Assembly: GCF_000247695.1 (NCBI RefSeq)
Contig: NW_004624733.1
Coordinates: 3,938,991-4,002,990, forward strand
Length of the DNA: 64,000 bases
Direction: 5' to 3'
DNA from: Heterocephalus glaber
Lineage: Eukaryota > Chordata > Mammalia > Rodentia > Bathyergidae
Made by a program: the position numbers and the translations under genes. Below, piece by piece: positions 1-11,144 of this stretch. A model generated the notes under the pieces. It had not been told where the DNA came from. It saw only the letters and a list, made by a program, of their open reading frames with translations, and searched no databases. The first letter of the stretch is position 1. Every line of letters begins with the position of its first letter.

Positions 1-679
1 CTTGTTGCCCACCCAAATGGTAAATTGTCCTTTATTGTATTTTCTGTTTTCTTTCTAAGACACTGTCTTGCTCATACATGACTGATCTGTTGCCTTTGCA
101 GTGATAAGCTGCTAGTTTATGTGGAAGGCATCATTAAAAATGAGACCATGGCATCCTAGCCATCGCCAGGCTTAACTGTGTAAAGAAGAGTGGGAGTGTA
201 CATGTGTATGATTTACTAAGAATCAGTGAAGCCTCCATATTGTCACTGAGGAAACTTAGGCCAGGGAAACCAATCAGCTTCAAAAATCTTCCAAGAGAGG
301 AGCAGACGTTAGAAGAGCAAGTCTATTTTGAGTAGTCACACGATAGTGATATTTCTTCAGACTTGGATGACAAAACAACACTCACAAGCTGCTTGTCTAC
401 ATATGCAACCAAATACGTAAGTTAAAATTTTACCTCATTCCTCTTTTGTCACCACTTGACTTCAGTACTTAAAGAAGACTTGGATGGTCAGAAGACAGGC
501 AGGAGGTAGGGGGAGAAGGAGAATTGCAGGCTAATGTGGAAAATCACTGGATTTTCTTGGCCTAGGATGCACTCTGCTTGTTCTTTGGGCCAATTGCCGA
601 GGTTCCTTTTCCCCTTGCGTTGTTAAAAGAGTTATCAGTGAGTTCTCCCATTTCCTTATCTGTTGCTCTGAATAGACAT
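1..679. other. unassigned AT-rich sequence
   Basis: No reading frame of note, no recognised repeat family and no RNA gene. A short purine-rich patch (about 505-530) is the only compositional feature. Confidence 0.5.
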
Positions 680-962
680 TTTATTTTCAATTAATTGATT
701 TTATTGCTACATTTCAGATATACATAATGATCACATTCATCATAGGGAATTATTACCAGTACATGAAATATCTTGAGTCTTCTTTTTTCCCATTCCCCCT
801 CCCCTCCCTTCAACCCCTCTTTCTCTCCTAATTTACAAAAACTGTTTCCATTTTTTCTTTTCCTTTCCTTCCTTTCTCCCTCACCCTCCCTAGTTACCCT
901 TCCAATTTGAGCATTTCCTTCCTTTTACATTTCCTCTTTTTGTTTTACTTTTAACATTTTTC
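680..962 (-). mobile_element. L1 3' end fragment (antisense)
   Basis: A T-rich start is followed by TTTTATTGCTACATTT, a tract similar to ACATTCATCAT, and a long polypyrimidine stretch (about 781-900). The same order recurs at 31152, 45037 and, on the other strand, 54811. It is the reverse complement of an L1 3' untranslated region: polypurine tract, GATGAATGT motif, then the A-rich end. The copy is degenerate and I see no clear target-site duplication. Confidence 0.75.
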
Positions 963-3900
963 TTGCAATTAGGATCTTGCATAGATACAAAGCTCGTTTT
1001 AGGAAAAGGATACATTTGAAAAATAACAATTCACAAGTAACAGATAACTCTAAACCTTGCTTTTAGTTTATGTGAAATGTTTGGTTCCTATATTTATCTA
1101 AACTCCTGCTGTGATTCTCTAAGACCAAAAAGAAAGACAATTTACAAGACACAGGCCTATTTACTGAAGCATTTCTAGCTTTTTTAAGGCCAAAAGGAAA
1201 AAGGGGGAAAAACCCCTCAAGAATCATAGTTACTCTGATTTCATCACTGAAATAAAGTCATTAAAGAATGCGAGAAACTTACAATAATAAAACAAAATCC
1301 TCCAGACTCCCAAATTTTCAATAGTGTAATAATATTCATGGTGAAAAATGATCTTTTCTTTGAAATTTAGTCACAATGTAAAATATAAAGAAAAATAAAA
1401 TCTCACACTGAACTATACTTAGGCCATTTAAAAATAGCCACAAAGACTCAGGTTTTGCTTATAATATGACTTTGTAAGAATTGAAGATAATTGAATTTGG
1501 AAAGTGTCAGGCACTATTTATAAGCAAAACTAAATAGTATGAGCTTTTCAAGCTCAAATCTGGTTTAAGCTTGAATAAACTCAATTTACAAATTCATACC
1601 TTTTACTTGCTAAATAAAATGCATATGAGGGTATATGCTTTCATCAGCAACTAATTTGGAGTTTATATCTATGCATTCTGTTCTAGTTTGTCAAACTTAT
1701 AGCAATACTTTGTGACCTTGAAGTAAAGGTTTGAAGGTGAAGGATGGAAATGAAAGCAAACAAATAAGGTATTTTGTCTCTTATCAGTGAGAAAATTTGT
1801 CTAAAAGTGTTAATGAAGAATAAAATATTTCAACACATTTTTTTTAAAAAAAAATTACTTTGGGCTGACTAATGTAAGCTGATTTTAACTTATCCAAGTT
1901 CTAACTAGATGGTTTCATTACTAGAATTAAAATGCTCTAAGTATAATTAAAGTGGTGTTATTTTCTCTCCTGGGTGATGTGACATGATATAAAAGGCAAG
2001 CAAAATCCTTAAAAAGTAGCTCCAGAAACAAAGACATCGCTAGCCATGCGGATGAATGGAGAGAAAGCTGATGGGACTGACTGGAGCTTGTAGTTGGTTA
2101 GTATGAAATATAGTGAGTAGATAATGGATCAGAAGTCTTGCATGCCAGTAACAAAAAGCCAACATGATGACAGGGATCATTAGGAGGGCTGAGATGACTT
2201 GCTGACTTGCTCTTCTAATAACATTGCACAAAAGGAATTTACTATGTCAGGGAGTCTAGTTACATGGCTGCTGTAAACCTTGTGAACACCATTCACCTCA
2301 TTATCAGCTAGGACTATTTTGTTTTATGAAGACCTTGTGCCTTTGTGCTGTAGGAATAGACAAATTAGAATGAGGTCCTTTATCAGAAAGTTGAGGAAAA
2401 ATTCACATAACCCCACAAGAAAAGGAGGTGGTAAGAATGTTATGTAATAGGACTTATTTTTATTTTTCTAAGATTTCAAAAACTCAGTTCACTTGGTACT
2501 ATTACTTGCTTCTCTCCAAAGATACCTTGTCTTGCTCATTACTGCTTTGCCGAACATATTTTCTCTAATATGTCTGCCTTTCCCTTCCTGTCCTTTGTGT
2601 TCAGGTCTTTTGCACAACTGAAAAGAGGAGCAGTAACTCTCTTCCCTCTATGGGCTCCTCTCTGAAGGTCCACTGGCATCCCAGGCTCCCAGCGCATCTG
2701 TGTTGATAGAAACCCACTGCTGAACTGGGACCTGTTTTGAGCCTGCTCAGCACTGACAGGGTCAAAATCTGGTCAAAGTTGCATGATGCTCAACTCTTGC
2801 AAGGCAATATGAAGTCATTTTACTTTAAGCATGAACTTACAAGTATGAGTGAGTTAATGTGTCAGGCAACCCTTAATTAATTAAAAGTCATAGGACTGGA
2901 TACATAAGTTCTTCCTACTGACATCTCAGGTGACAAATGCAAATGCTTCCTGTGCAATTTCTGATGGAATCCCAAGAAAATCAGTTCCCACTTAGTCATA
3001 GCAGTGATCTATTATCATCCTGGACCATTAATGTCTTTCTTACCAGTTATACAATAACTAGTTTTCCCTCCTTACTACTCCTTGGTAGTAAGTTCCTATG
3101 GTGAAGTTACCTACATGTAACACTTTTTCTCAGGCACTGTCTTACGGAAGTATCCAGACTAAAATAGACTTCATTTAATGCTTCCTGGGTGAATGGGGTA
3201 ATCTGAAATAGCTTTTCTCAAAAAGTTATGTAGAACACAACTTCACAAAGTTATTTTTTAAAGAAGAATTTTATTCTGGGGTAAATTTGCACAATAGTGA
3301 ATCTTATATTAAAGTGTTTGAAAAGTTCCACATTTAAATTTGCCTGTTTAATTTGACTGAATCAATAATTACCTTAAGGTTTGTGACCAATAAATTTTTA
3401 AAAAGAAATAACTATTATTAACCAATAACAATAGCAGTAACAACCACAAAACATATTCCATGAAATATAAGAAATGTGATGAATTTCTTAGTGCATACTT
3501 ATTACTGGGAAGTCTCAGATCATACATCAGGCTCAGAAAATTCTTGCATTTTACAGAGGTTTCTAATGTTTGGAGCCAATGAGTACATTTTCCTGTAGTC
3601 TCTCAAGGAAGGCCCAATTTTAATGATGGGAAACCTCAGCTGTATCTAACCAAGTACAGTCCAGTCTCTCTATCCCTTCTCCTTTTCTTTATCATTTTCT
3701 TTCCTTCTAAAATTTTATGGATGGAGAAAGTAATAACTATATAAAATAAATGAAAATATTATGTAAAAATCTGTCATTTTGTCAAAATCAATATTAATGT
3801 AGCAAGATGTGATTTTTAGACAGTATTGCTTTATAGATTAGGTATTTTCACACTTCTAGTTGGATAAGCATGTAAATTATAAATTGATTGGTTTGAGAAA

Positions 3901-4293
3901 AACATTCCCATTCCATCAATAATTCCTTCATTCCTCTTATAACTTTCTCTTTTGCTGTTATAAAGTTTTCAGATTTTCACAAAATAAGTATGCAATTAAT
4001 ATTAATAAATTCATTACTAGATTAAGAAATTTGCTAAATAGTATCAATTGTTAAATCTATTTTTCTGCTGAAGTAATTATATAGTAAATCTTAAAAATCA
4101 TGGCATTCACACTACTTAAATATTGGATTTGCTAATAAAGACAGATAATTGAAAACACTACCAAGCACTTTGATCATATATAATAGTAATTCCTATAACA
4201 TCCATTCCATCTTCAGCCTCTTCATTAAATCAAACAATTGCATACGTAAGGACACCGTTATATTTGGTAGTTTTAAAATTTCATTTACTTACA
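963..4293. other. unassigned AT-rich sequence, no gene seen
   Basis: About 3.3 kb of AT-rich sequence with short A or T runs. A somewhat GC-richer patch lies near 2590-2770. No long frame, no recognised repeat and no tRNA or snRNA-like fold was found. Very old diverged repeats may be present but cannot be named by eye. Confidence 0.4.
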
Positions 4294-4374
4294 TTTTGGT
4301 ATTGCTGGAGATTGATCACAGCATTTTGTGCATGCTAATCACATGGTTTATCACTGAGCTACACTCCAATCTAT
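4294..4374 (-). mobile_element. old ID-type SINE (antisense)
   Basis: Reads as the reverse complement of a tRNA-derived ID body. It begins with TTTTGGTATTGCTGGAGATTG (3' part) and ends with TTTATCACTGAGCTACAC, which is the A-box strand of the tRNA-like head. It resembles the generic rodent ID form (GTGCATGCTA) and not the younger form seen at 13240 or 17504, so it is an older insertion or the ID half of a dimer. Confidence 0.65.
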
Positions 4375-5030
4375 ATTTTATTATTATTTAAGTTTCTTTT
4401 AATTTACAACAATAACGTCATTTTGACTTTCATTCACTTTTGAAGAAACCAGATTGGTTGTTATGTAGAATGTCATACCTTTTGAATTTCAAATATTACT
4501 TCCTCTTGCTGCGATTGAGTGAGCCCTTCAATCTTTTTCACTTTCTATAAAACAGAAATAAAACAGAAAAGATCAGTTAGATTTAGGTTAGATACAGTAA
4601 TGGCTCAATTCATGAATGCTTCTTTTCACAAACAATTCGGTTCTCAAACAGAAGCTTTCAGCAAAAGTTTGCTTCTGTTCTTGAAATCTGCATAGAGTGA
4701 AGCATACAACATGGCCATGTTCCGCACAATTGTTGAACAAATTAGGTTCATAAATCCAGGTATGGCTGTATTTTCAAGAGGATAGTTTTATAGGATATTT
4801 AACATCATAATATTTTATTTTATCACATTTCTATATGAAACATCATATTTTTAAGAAACACTGTGATCAGTATTGGAACTACCTTAGGAAGGGAGCCTTA
4901 CCAAATCTTTCCCACAGAGCTCTTATTCTTCTACTTGCCAAGTTTTCTCAGTAGATATAGAACTCTTTCCATCTGGAATACAACTGTTAAAGCTATCTTT
5001 TCCCTTTAATCTATGAGGCTGTCTTGCTTC
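4375..5030. other. unassigned AT-rich sequence
   Basis: No recognised repeat, frame or RNA structure in this interval before the SINE and gap. Confidence 0.4.
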
Positions 5031-5043
5031 TCCATGTGTATTT

Positions 5044-5209
5044 ATATATATATNNNNNNNNNNNNNNNNNNNNNNNNNNNNNNNNNNNNNNNNNNNNNNN
5101 NNNNNNNNNNNNNNNNNNNNNNNNNNNNNNNNNNNNNNNNNNNNNNNNNNNNNTTTTTGGTACTGGGGATCAAACTTGGGTCCTTGCGCTTGAGCTAAAT
5201 CCCCGGCCC
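5044..5209 (-). mobile_element. ID SINE, internally deleted, with assembly gap in its tail
   Basis: The visible body (5154-5209) is an antisense ID element: GGTACTGGGGATCAAACTTG at its 3' side and GAGCTAAATCCCCGGCCC at its 5' end. About 25 bases of the middle are missing. The flanks form a target-site duplication, TCCATGTGTATTT at 5031-5043 and TCCATGTATATTT at 5210-5222, with one mismatch. The 100-N gap therefore lies inside the element's A/T-rich tail, after a short TATATA stretch. Confidence 0.85.
5054..5153. other. assembly gap (100 N)
   Basis: Exactly 100 undetermined bases, the usual placeholder for a gap of unknown size. The gap is bounded by an alternating TA tract on the left and a T run on the right, which suggests failure in a simple-sequence tail. 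Confidence 0.98.
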
Positions 5210-5222
5210 TCCATGTATATTT

Positions 5223-7548
5223 TTAATACAAGTCCTTTTTTTATTATTTGAGTCATAAAGTTTCAAAGTCTATGACTCTTTTCTTCTTTTTCTTGAATAC
5301 ATTGATAAGGATGTTACTTGCTACCTTTCCTCTCATTGATGAAGCAAACTCATGATGTCTGGGATTCCAGAATTTAAAGTATGTGGACACATTATAACAA
5401 TTTATTCCTTAATTATCTAATTATATTAATGAGAAAAGCCTTAGATCTACTGATTACTGGGTAGATTACCAGGTAAGGCATTTGTTATCCTCTTCACCAA
5501 TTCCTATCAAACAGTCCAACAAATCATATGTTCCAGTAAGCACTTTCCTTTAATTTAATATTATTCTCAGTATAATTTTCTTCTTAGAACAGTCCCTATT
5601 TGTTTTTAGGTATAAAATTGATTTTTTACCTTTTGCCTTAATTCTTTGTTTCATGAATAAGATAGTACAGTTTCTTCACAGGAAATAACGTATCAATAGC
5701 CTGAACATATGGTGGTTAAATCCAAATGCGCCCCCACTTCTTCCTTCTAAGGATCATCTTGTACCAAATGGGAGAAATTTTTCTCCTTTCACCTACAAAT
5801 ATTAATAGGCAACTTACATTGCCTTCGGAGATGACATATTTATTTTAATAAAATATAATCAATACTAAAAGGTTCAGTGTGTGAGTAAAGATATTGAATT
5901 TTTTCTAATCAAAATTCTTGGAAATGAGCGTTACTAAACAATGAATATGAAGAAATCTTTTTCAGTAGAGAATCAAGTATTTTCCAATCAAATGTAGAAC
6001 ATCTTCTGTCTTTTAAGAGTTCTAGCACACTGGTTATCAAAGGCTCACGTCTTAGGAGCAGCTGCGTTAGTGCTACTTGATAACCTGTTAGCAAATTCTG
6101 GATCCCATTCTAGGTCTATTGAATCAGCAACTCTACAGCTGAGGCCCAGTGATCTATGTTTTTAGGGGCCTTCTGGGTAATTTTGCTTTGTGCTATAGTT
6201 GGAGAAACACCGTTCTTATCTCAGAGATAAAATTGTGGTATAGCTGTGATATCAGACAGTAAAATGTAGATTGAAAGCAAGCTATCTGTCTTTAGTATAG
6301 TATCACTGATTAGCCTAACTGTATATGGTTTACAGTTCATTCTGTCATTCAAAGTACAAATCTGAATTAATTTCTGGCCCTTTCCTTGGACTATTTGTCA
6401 AAAACATGAAAGTGTAAAAAAGATAAAGTAAAAGGATAAATATACCATAATCTTCCCTAAATAATACTGAAAGTTTATTTCTCTAAGTCTTAAGATTTGT
6501 TTTGTGCATTATAGGGCTAATAAAACAGAATGATTATTATATTCATTTCTTTGGACTATTGGAGAAAAATTGACTGTAATTAATAAAGTAGCAGCAATTA
6601 GAGATGCAGGTTATCATACCTCATGTGTCATCTAGGCTATACATTTACCACACCAAGACTATTTATTAAAATGTAGTATCTGGATTTTGTTTGCCTAATT
6701 TATTTAACTATAAAGCAAATATAAACTTTCTGTAAAGCAAAATATAAACTCAACCTTGTTTTTGTCTACTTTGAATACAAGTTAACATGCATCTGAAACA
6801 TTCACAAGTGCTTTCACTGAGGTGCTTATAGGTATATTTGACTTTTTCATTGTTTTTATAAATTTATTCAGCCCTAACACAGTGTTCCTTTCAAAATAAG
6901 TTTAAGATTGTCACTTTGATGTATTCATAAATATTTTTAAGTGTCTAACTAAAACAAACCATGGAATTGGAAAAAGTAAGTAGAATATAAAATGTGCTAG
7001 TATATTTAAGGCATTGGGATAAAATAAAACTAAATTAAGCAAAGCAAAATGAAACAAAATATCATTTTAATGAACTTAGAACTTTGGGTTGCTCTGAGAA
7101 AATTTAGGTAGCTACTGAGTAGTTTGGATTGTTACTCTTAACATTAAGTAACAAATTTCCTTTTCAGTTACATATATCATATTTTTCATTAATTTTTCAT
7201 TTATTTCACAAATATTTACTATACCAATGGGTATATCTTTTACCAGTTATGAATATTTACTAGCTGAGTGAATTCAGATTGTATTTTAAATTTCCTCTCC
7301 TGTAAAATTACAAAAAAGACATTTGTAATTGTTCAGAGGAAATTAAGTGACATACTGGACATGAAAAGATGACCATAATATCAGCTTACATTAAATAAGA
7401 TTTAGCAACATTCGCACCTACTGCCATCTTCACCTTAATCACCATAATATCTAAAAAATATTGGGGTAGAAAATTAAATATCAGGAATAACATTATTCAG
7501 TAAAGGTGATAATATTCCTTTGTAAGGTTCAAGGGTTCTAAGGGTCCT

Positions 7549-7550
<2 letters not shown>
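5223..7550. other. unassigned AT-rich sequence
   Basis: About 2.3 kb without a recognised repeat family or gene. A short imperfect duplication around a TAAAGCAAATATAAACT-type unit lies near 6711-6750. Open frames are below 65 codons. Confidence 0.4.

Positions 7551-7592
<42 letters not shown>
7551..7592. repeat. (AC)n microsatellite
   Basis: About 21 uninterrupted AC dinucleotides, followed by a GA-rich tract (about 7598-7655). A short Cys/Val-rich open frame across it is only repeat translation. Confidence 0.97.
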
Positions 7593-7595
<3 letters not shown>

Positions 7596-7655
7596 TAGAC
7601 ACCGAGAAGGAGAGAGGAGTGGGAGGGAGGAAGAAAGAAAGGGAGGAGAAGGAGA

Positions 7656-8433
7656 AGTGTGTGAATGTGTTATTGTATGCTCATTCATGAATGCTTGGAT
7701 GTGTTTTTGGAAGATTTGATGAATCTTCTGATAAATATAACTCTGGAGAATCTCTTACAGGAGATGGGTTTGTGCCAACCATGCCGTTTCTTCTGCTACT
7801 GTTACCGACCCTTAGCTTCCAGTTCCACTCAAGTTACTTCTTAGTTTTTAATTCTCACAGATGTTCTAATATCCCACCTTCTGACCATGATTTTCCCTGC
7901 CTTCTGCTCCTCACCTGCAGAAAATCAAATGTTTCCTTCTAGCATTGCTGTCTACGAATGAGCAAAACATGAGTATAGCCTTGCTTATTTTATGCCAAAA
8001 GGAGCTAGAGAAGGTTGTGAAAATAGCTGAGTGGGGAAGAATGGGATTTACAAATGGAGGGATCAATGAGTTGGTGAACTAAGTAGAATCTTTAAATCAT
8101 TTTTGACGATTATTCCTTAAAATGTTTCAAAAGTAGCATGGTTTCAGATTTCAATGGTACCAAAGTATGAGGCTCCTCTCTAGTGCTTCCAAAACTAAAG
8201 ATATTATGTATAAAATCTCTACAACCACATTTTATATACTTTGCTTGGATACTACACAAGTCAGTTACAGTTCATATTTCAATTAGTTTCAGCAGGGTCA
8301 TGAACATGTCTAAACTAAAGAAAAAAACCAGAAATATACCTTGAGGGGATCCCTACATATAAGATCCTCTCCAGAATGCAAATCACATAATTTACAACTT
8401 TAATATCCATTGGAACTTTCTTACAAAGTGATA

Positions 8434-8437
<4 letters not shown>
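7656..8437. other. unassigned sequence
   Basis: No recognised repeat. An 83-codon open frame at 7691-7942 has no recognisable domain and no splice or promoter context, so I do not call it a gene. Confidence 0.4.

Positions 8438-8465
<28 letters not shown>
8438..8465. repeat. (TG)n microsatellite
   Basis: About 13-14 TG units. A short TATATA run lies further on at 8736-8750. Confidence 0.95.
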
Positions 8466-8468
<3 letters not shown>

Positions 8469-9127
8469 AGGAAATGGAAATAAGACCAAAGTCAAAGACA
8501 GTTAAGATATGAAAAATATACTTGCATATATAAATTATGTGGAATATAAGTACATATGTTTATATATTTTCCCTTCCTATTTCAAATTTCTTTCAAATCT
8601 AGGGGTAAATAAAAATAACTAGATGTAAAATTTTACTTCATTGTCAGTATAACAATGTAAACTTACAGATAACTTTTATTTAATTGTACATATTTCACTA
8701 TAAATGATATAAGACTAAAAGATGAGTATAAAATTATATATATATATATTCAAACCACAAGCATACAGGTCAAATATTTGAAGGAATAAACAAAACCATT
8801 TAAAAACTACTCAACTAAGAAACAGAGCATTGCCAGCACATCTCAAGCCCTTCTAGGCCCCATCTTAGTGGCATGCTCCAGATTCCATCAGTATGCCACT
8901 GACCTGAATTCCAGCAAGATAGATCATTTCTATTTATCTTTGAAGTCCACATAAATTAAAGAATGTAGGTTGTGCTCATTTATGCCTGACTTCTGTATTT
9001 TAACATTATGTTTTAAGAATCATTCAGACTGTTGCTTGTAGCAATAATTTGTTCATTCACTTAGCTTTTTTTATATTTCACTACATGAATTAATAATTAA
9101 TAATGAATTACTCATTCAGTCTATTGG

Positions 9128-9155
9128 TAAGAGACTGGGTGTTTACAGTCTCTTA
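9128..9155. repeat. short perfect inverted repeat
   Basis: TAAGAGACTG and CAGTCTCTTA are separated by 8 bases and would form a 10-bp stem. It lies at the edge of an antisense L1-like fragment. No function is implied. Confidence 0.8.
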
Positions 9156-9159
9156 CTAA

Positions 9160-9360
9160 TTAATTACTAATCCTGTTACTAATGTTGTTATGAACATTAT
9201 TTTACATATCTCTCCTGAACATATGTGTACATTTTATTGGTTATATTCCAAGACTGAAATTGCTTTAGCATATGATAAACATACTGAGTTGAGTATACTT
9301 CACCTTTCACAAATGTGTAGCATATGTGCAAATTTTTCAGTGTGGAAAGCCACTTTAAAA
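9160..9360 (-). mobile_element. old L1 fragment (antisense)
   Basis: The order TGTTATGAACATTA, then CTGAACATATGTGTACAT, then GAAATTGCTTTAGCATATG matches the antisense of the L1 ORF2 region downstream of the reverse transcriptase, where a stretch resembling ATGAACAT...GGAATTGCTGG is typical. It is highly diverged. It lies opposite in orientation to the sense L1 that follows. Confidence 0.55.
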
Positions 9361-10135
9361 GAAAAAAAAATGAGATTTTATATAGCATACTACTCATATA
9401 ATTTAAATTGAGAATAGTGGCTCCACGGTGAATTTCCTCATGAAAAAGACAGGTTTTGTCATTGCCTAAATTGTCACTTTCCTCAGGATGTGAATTGAAA
9501 TTTTTCTTTTTAGCAGCATCTTTATAGTACATGTAATACATATGTTCCTCTATGAAAGATTGATAAATGATCCTGAGATGTCTAGTAAAGAGCATTTCAT
9601 GAAAAGTACATGCTTTACCAAAGAAGATATAGAAATGGAAAATAACCATGTAAAATGGTGTGCAACATCGAATGTAGCTAGGGAAATGCAAATTTAAACA
9701 ACAATGAGATACTGTTATAAATGTAGCATAACAGCCAGAATTCAAAAAAGCAGCAATATCAAATTATGGTGAGGATGTGAGCACAGGAGATTTCCTTCAT
9801 TGCTGATAGGAGTGAAAAGCAAAGCAGCTATTTTGAAAGACAATTTGATATTTTTTTCCAAAATATGCTCTTATCATAAAATCCAGGAGTCATGCTTTTT
9901 GGTGTTTAATCAAGTGAATAATAAATTTATGTCCAAACAAAAACTTTCACAGAAGTATTTCTAGCACCTTTATTCATAATTGCAAAACCTTGGATGGAAA
10001 GGTATCTTTCAACAGATGAATAGAAAACAAATTGTAGTACTTTCATACAAAGACAAGGATTAAAAAGAAGTAAGCTGCTGAGCCATGAGAAAATATGGAG
10101 AAACCTTAAAAGCATATGTTAAATGAAAAAAGCTG

Positions 10136-10179
10136 ATCAGGAAGAGCTTAATGTTGCATGCTTACAACAATAGGATTTT
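10136..10179 (+). repeat. probable donor copy of a 44-bp dispersed duplication
   Basis: This segment lies inside the old sense L1, where it fits the surrounding element. It recurs at 10914-10957 with a single T/C difference. The bases immediately outside the 44 differ between the two copies. Confidence 0.9.
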
Positions 10180-10313
10180 CCGGAAAAAGTAAAACAGCAA
10201 AAATATCAGTGTGTACAGGGATTCAGTGCAAAGGAAGAAAGGATAAATAGGTGGAAATTGGGATTCTTTTAGGGCAATGAAAGTGAATGACACACTAACA
10301 ATGTACTCATGTT

Positions 10314-10419
10314 GGGTCTGGGGATTTAGCTCAGTGCTTCTGGCTATGGCCTCGCAAGCGCAAGGTCCTAAGTTCCATCCCTGGTACCAACAAAATAAAA
10401 CAAAACAAAAAAACAAAAC
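10314..10419 (+). mobile_element. ID SINE with target-site duplication
   Basis: The tRNA-derived head has A box TTTAGCTCAGTG, middle CCTCGCAAGCGCAAGG and a degraded B box near AAGTTCCATCC, ending GGTACC before an A-rich tail. Flanks AACAATGTACTCATGTTG (10297-10313 region) and AACAATGGACTCACGTTG (10420-10437) are the target-site duplication with two mismatches. It interrupts the old L1. Confidence 0.92.
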
Positions 10420-10680
10420 AACAATGGACTCACGTTGTTGATAACACAGAGAATGAACCCTAATGTACAGATTTTAGTTGATAAAATAAATGTATCAATA
10501 GTGTTTTATTAGTTGTTATAAATGGATCACACATCAATGCAATATGTAAATAACAGGTCAGAAGATAAATTATGTGAGAGCGCCATGTACTTTCCCGTCA
10601 ATTTTTCTGCAAACCTAAAATTCATATAAACCACAAATTCTATCTATTAAAAATTTTTGTACTTCGTGTAAAAACCTCAA

Positions 10681-10850
10681 CATATTTTCTTGTTGTCTAT
10701 CAGATAGATTATCAAAGAACTCAGCCCTGAGCAAAGAGGAAGTAGAAATAACCTTCTACTTTTTTGTGTATAAAAGTGTATTTTCCAACAATTTCAATAA
10801 TCTAGTTTCAATTGAAGGAAGCTTGAATCATTTCATACATATGTATTTTA
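10681..10850. other. unassigned sequence
   Basis: Short AT-rich stretch between the old L1 and the ACAC/TATA tract. No repeat or gene recognised. Confidence 0.4.
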
Positions 10851-11112
10851 CACACACACACGTATATATATATAAAATGTACACACATTATATATTATTT
10901 AATGTATATGTGTATCAGGAAGAGCTTAATGCTGCATGCTTACAACAATAGGATTTTACACATATACATATATATACATATGCACATGTGTATTAATATA
11001 CATAATGTATATATACATTATGTATATATACACATATATACCTACATATATATGTAGATATATAGTACATATACATTATATATGTATAAATAATATATAT
11101 ATATTTACACAC
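10851..11112. repeat. ACAC/TATA complex tract with perfect palindromes
   Basis: Alternating AC, TA and ACAT units. It contains a 32-bp perfect palindrome at 10996-11027 (centre between 11011 and 11012) and a 16-bp perfect palindrome at 11042-11057 (CTACATATATATGTAG). A 44-bp unrelated segment interrupts it at 10914-10957. Confidence 0.92.
10914..10957 (+). repeat. inserted copy of the 10136-10179 segment
   Basis: 43 of 44 bases match the segment 778 bp upstream. The bases on either side are reverse complements: AATGTATATGTGT (10901-10913) and ACACATATACATA (10958-10970), pairing at the 12 positions nearest the insert. The copy therefore sits exactly at the centre of an AT-rich palindrome. 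Confidence 0.9.
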
Positions 11113-11144
11113 ATACCAATGAATAATTGGGGGACAGTATAATT

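Larger units (their letters stand above)
9575..10680 (+). mobile_element. old L1 ORF2 3' portion and 3' region (sense)
   Basis: Recognisable ORF2 C-terminal landmarks occur in order: ACCAAAGAAGATATAGAAAT, CAAATTTAAACAACAATGAG, TGGTGAGGATGTGAGCA, TTTATTCATAATTGCAAAAC and CAACAGATGAATAG, then a degenerate 3' region. It is broken by stops. The longest open frame in the window (182 codons, minus strand, 9197-9745) is antisense to this fossil and not a gene. An ID SINE at 10314-10419 is inserted in it. Confidence 0.75.

Noticed and set aside
7497..7688. Cys/Val-repeat frame
   Set aside because: Translation of the (AC)n microsatellite.
9197..9745. 182-codon open frame on the minus strand, the longest in the window
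   Set aside because: It is antisense to an old L1 ORF2 fragment (9575 onward), has no recognisable domain, and AT-rich DNA of this length easily yields such frames.
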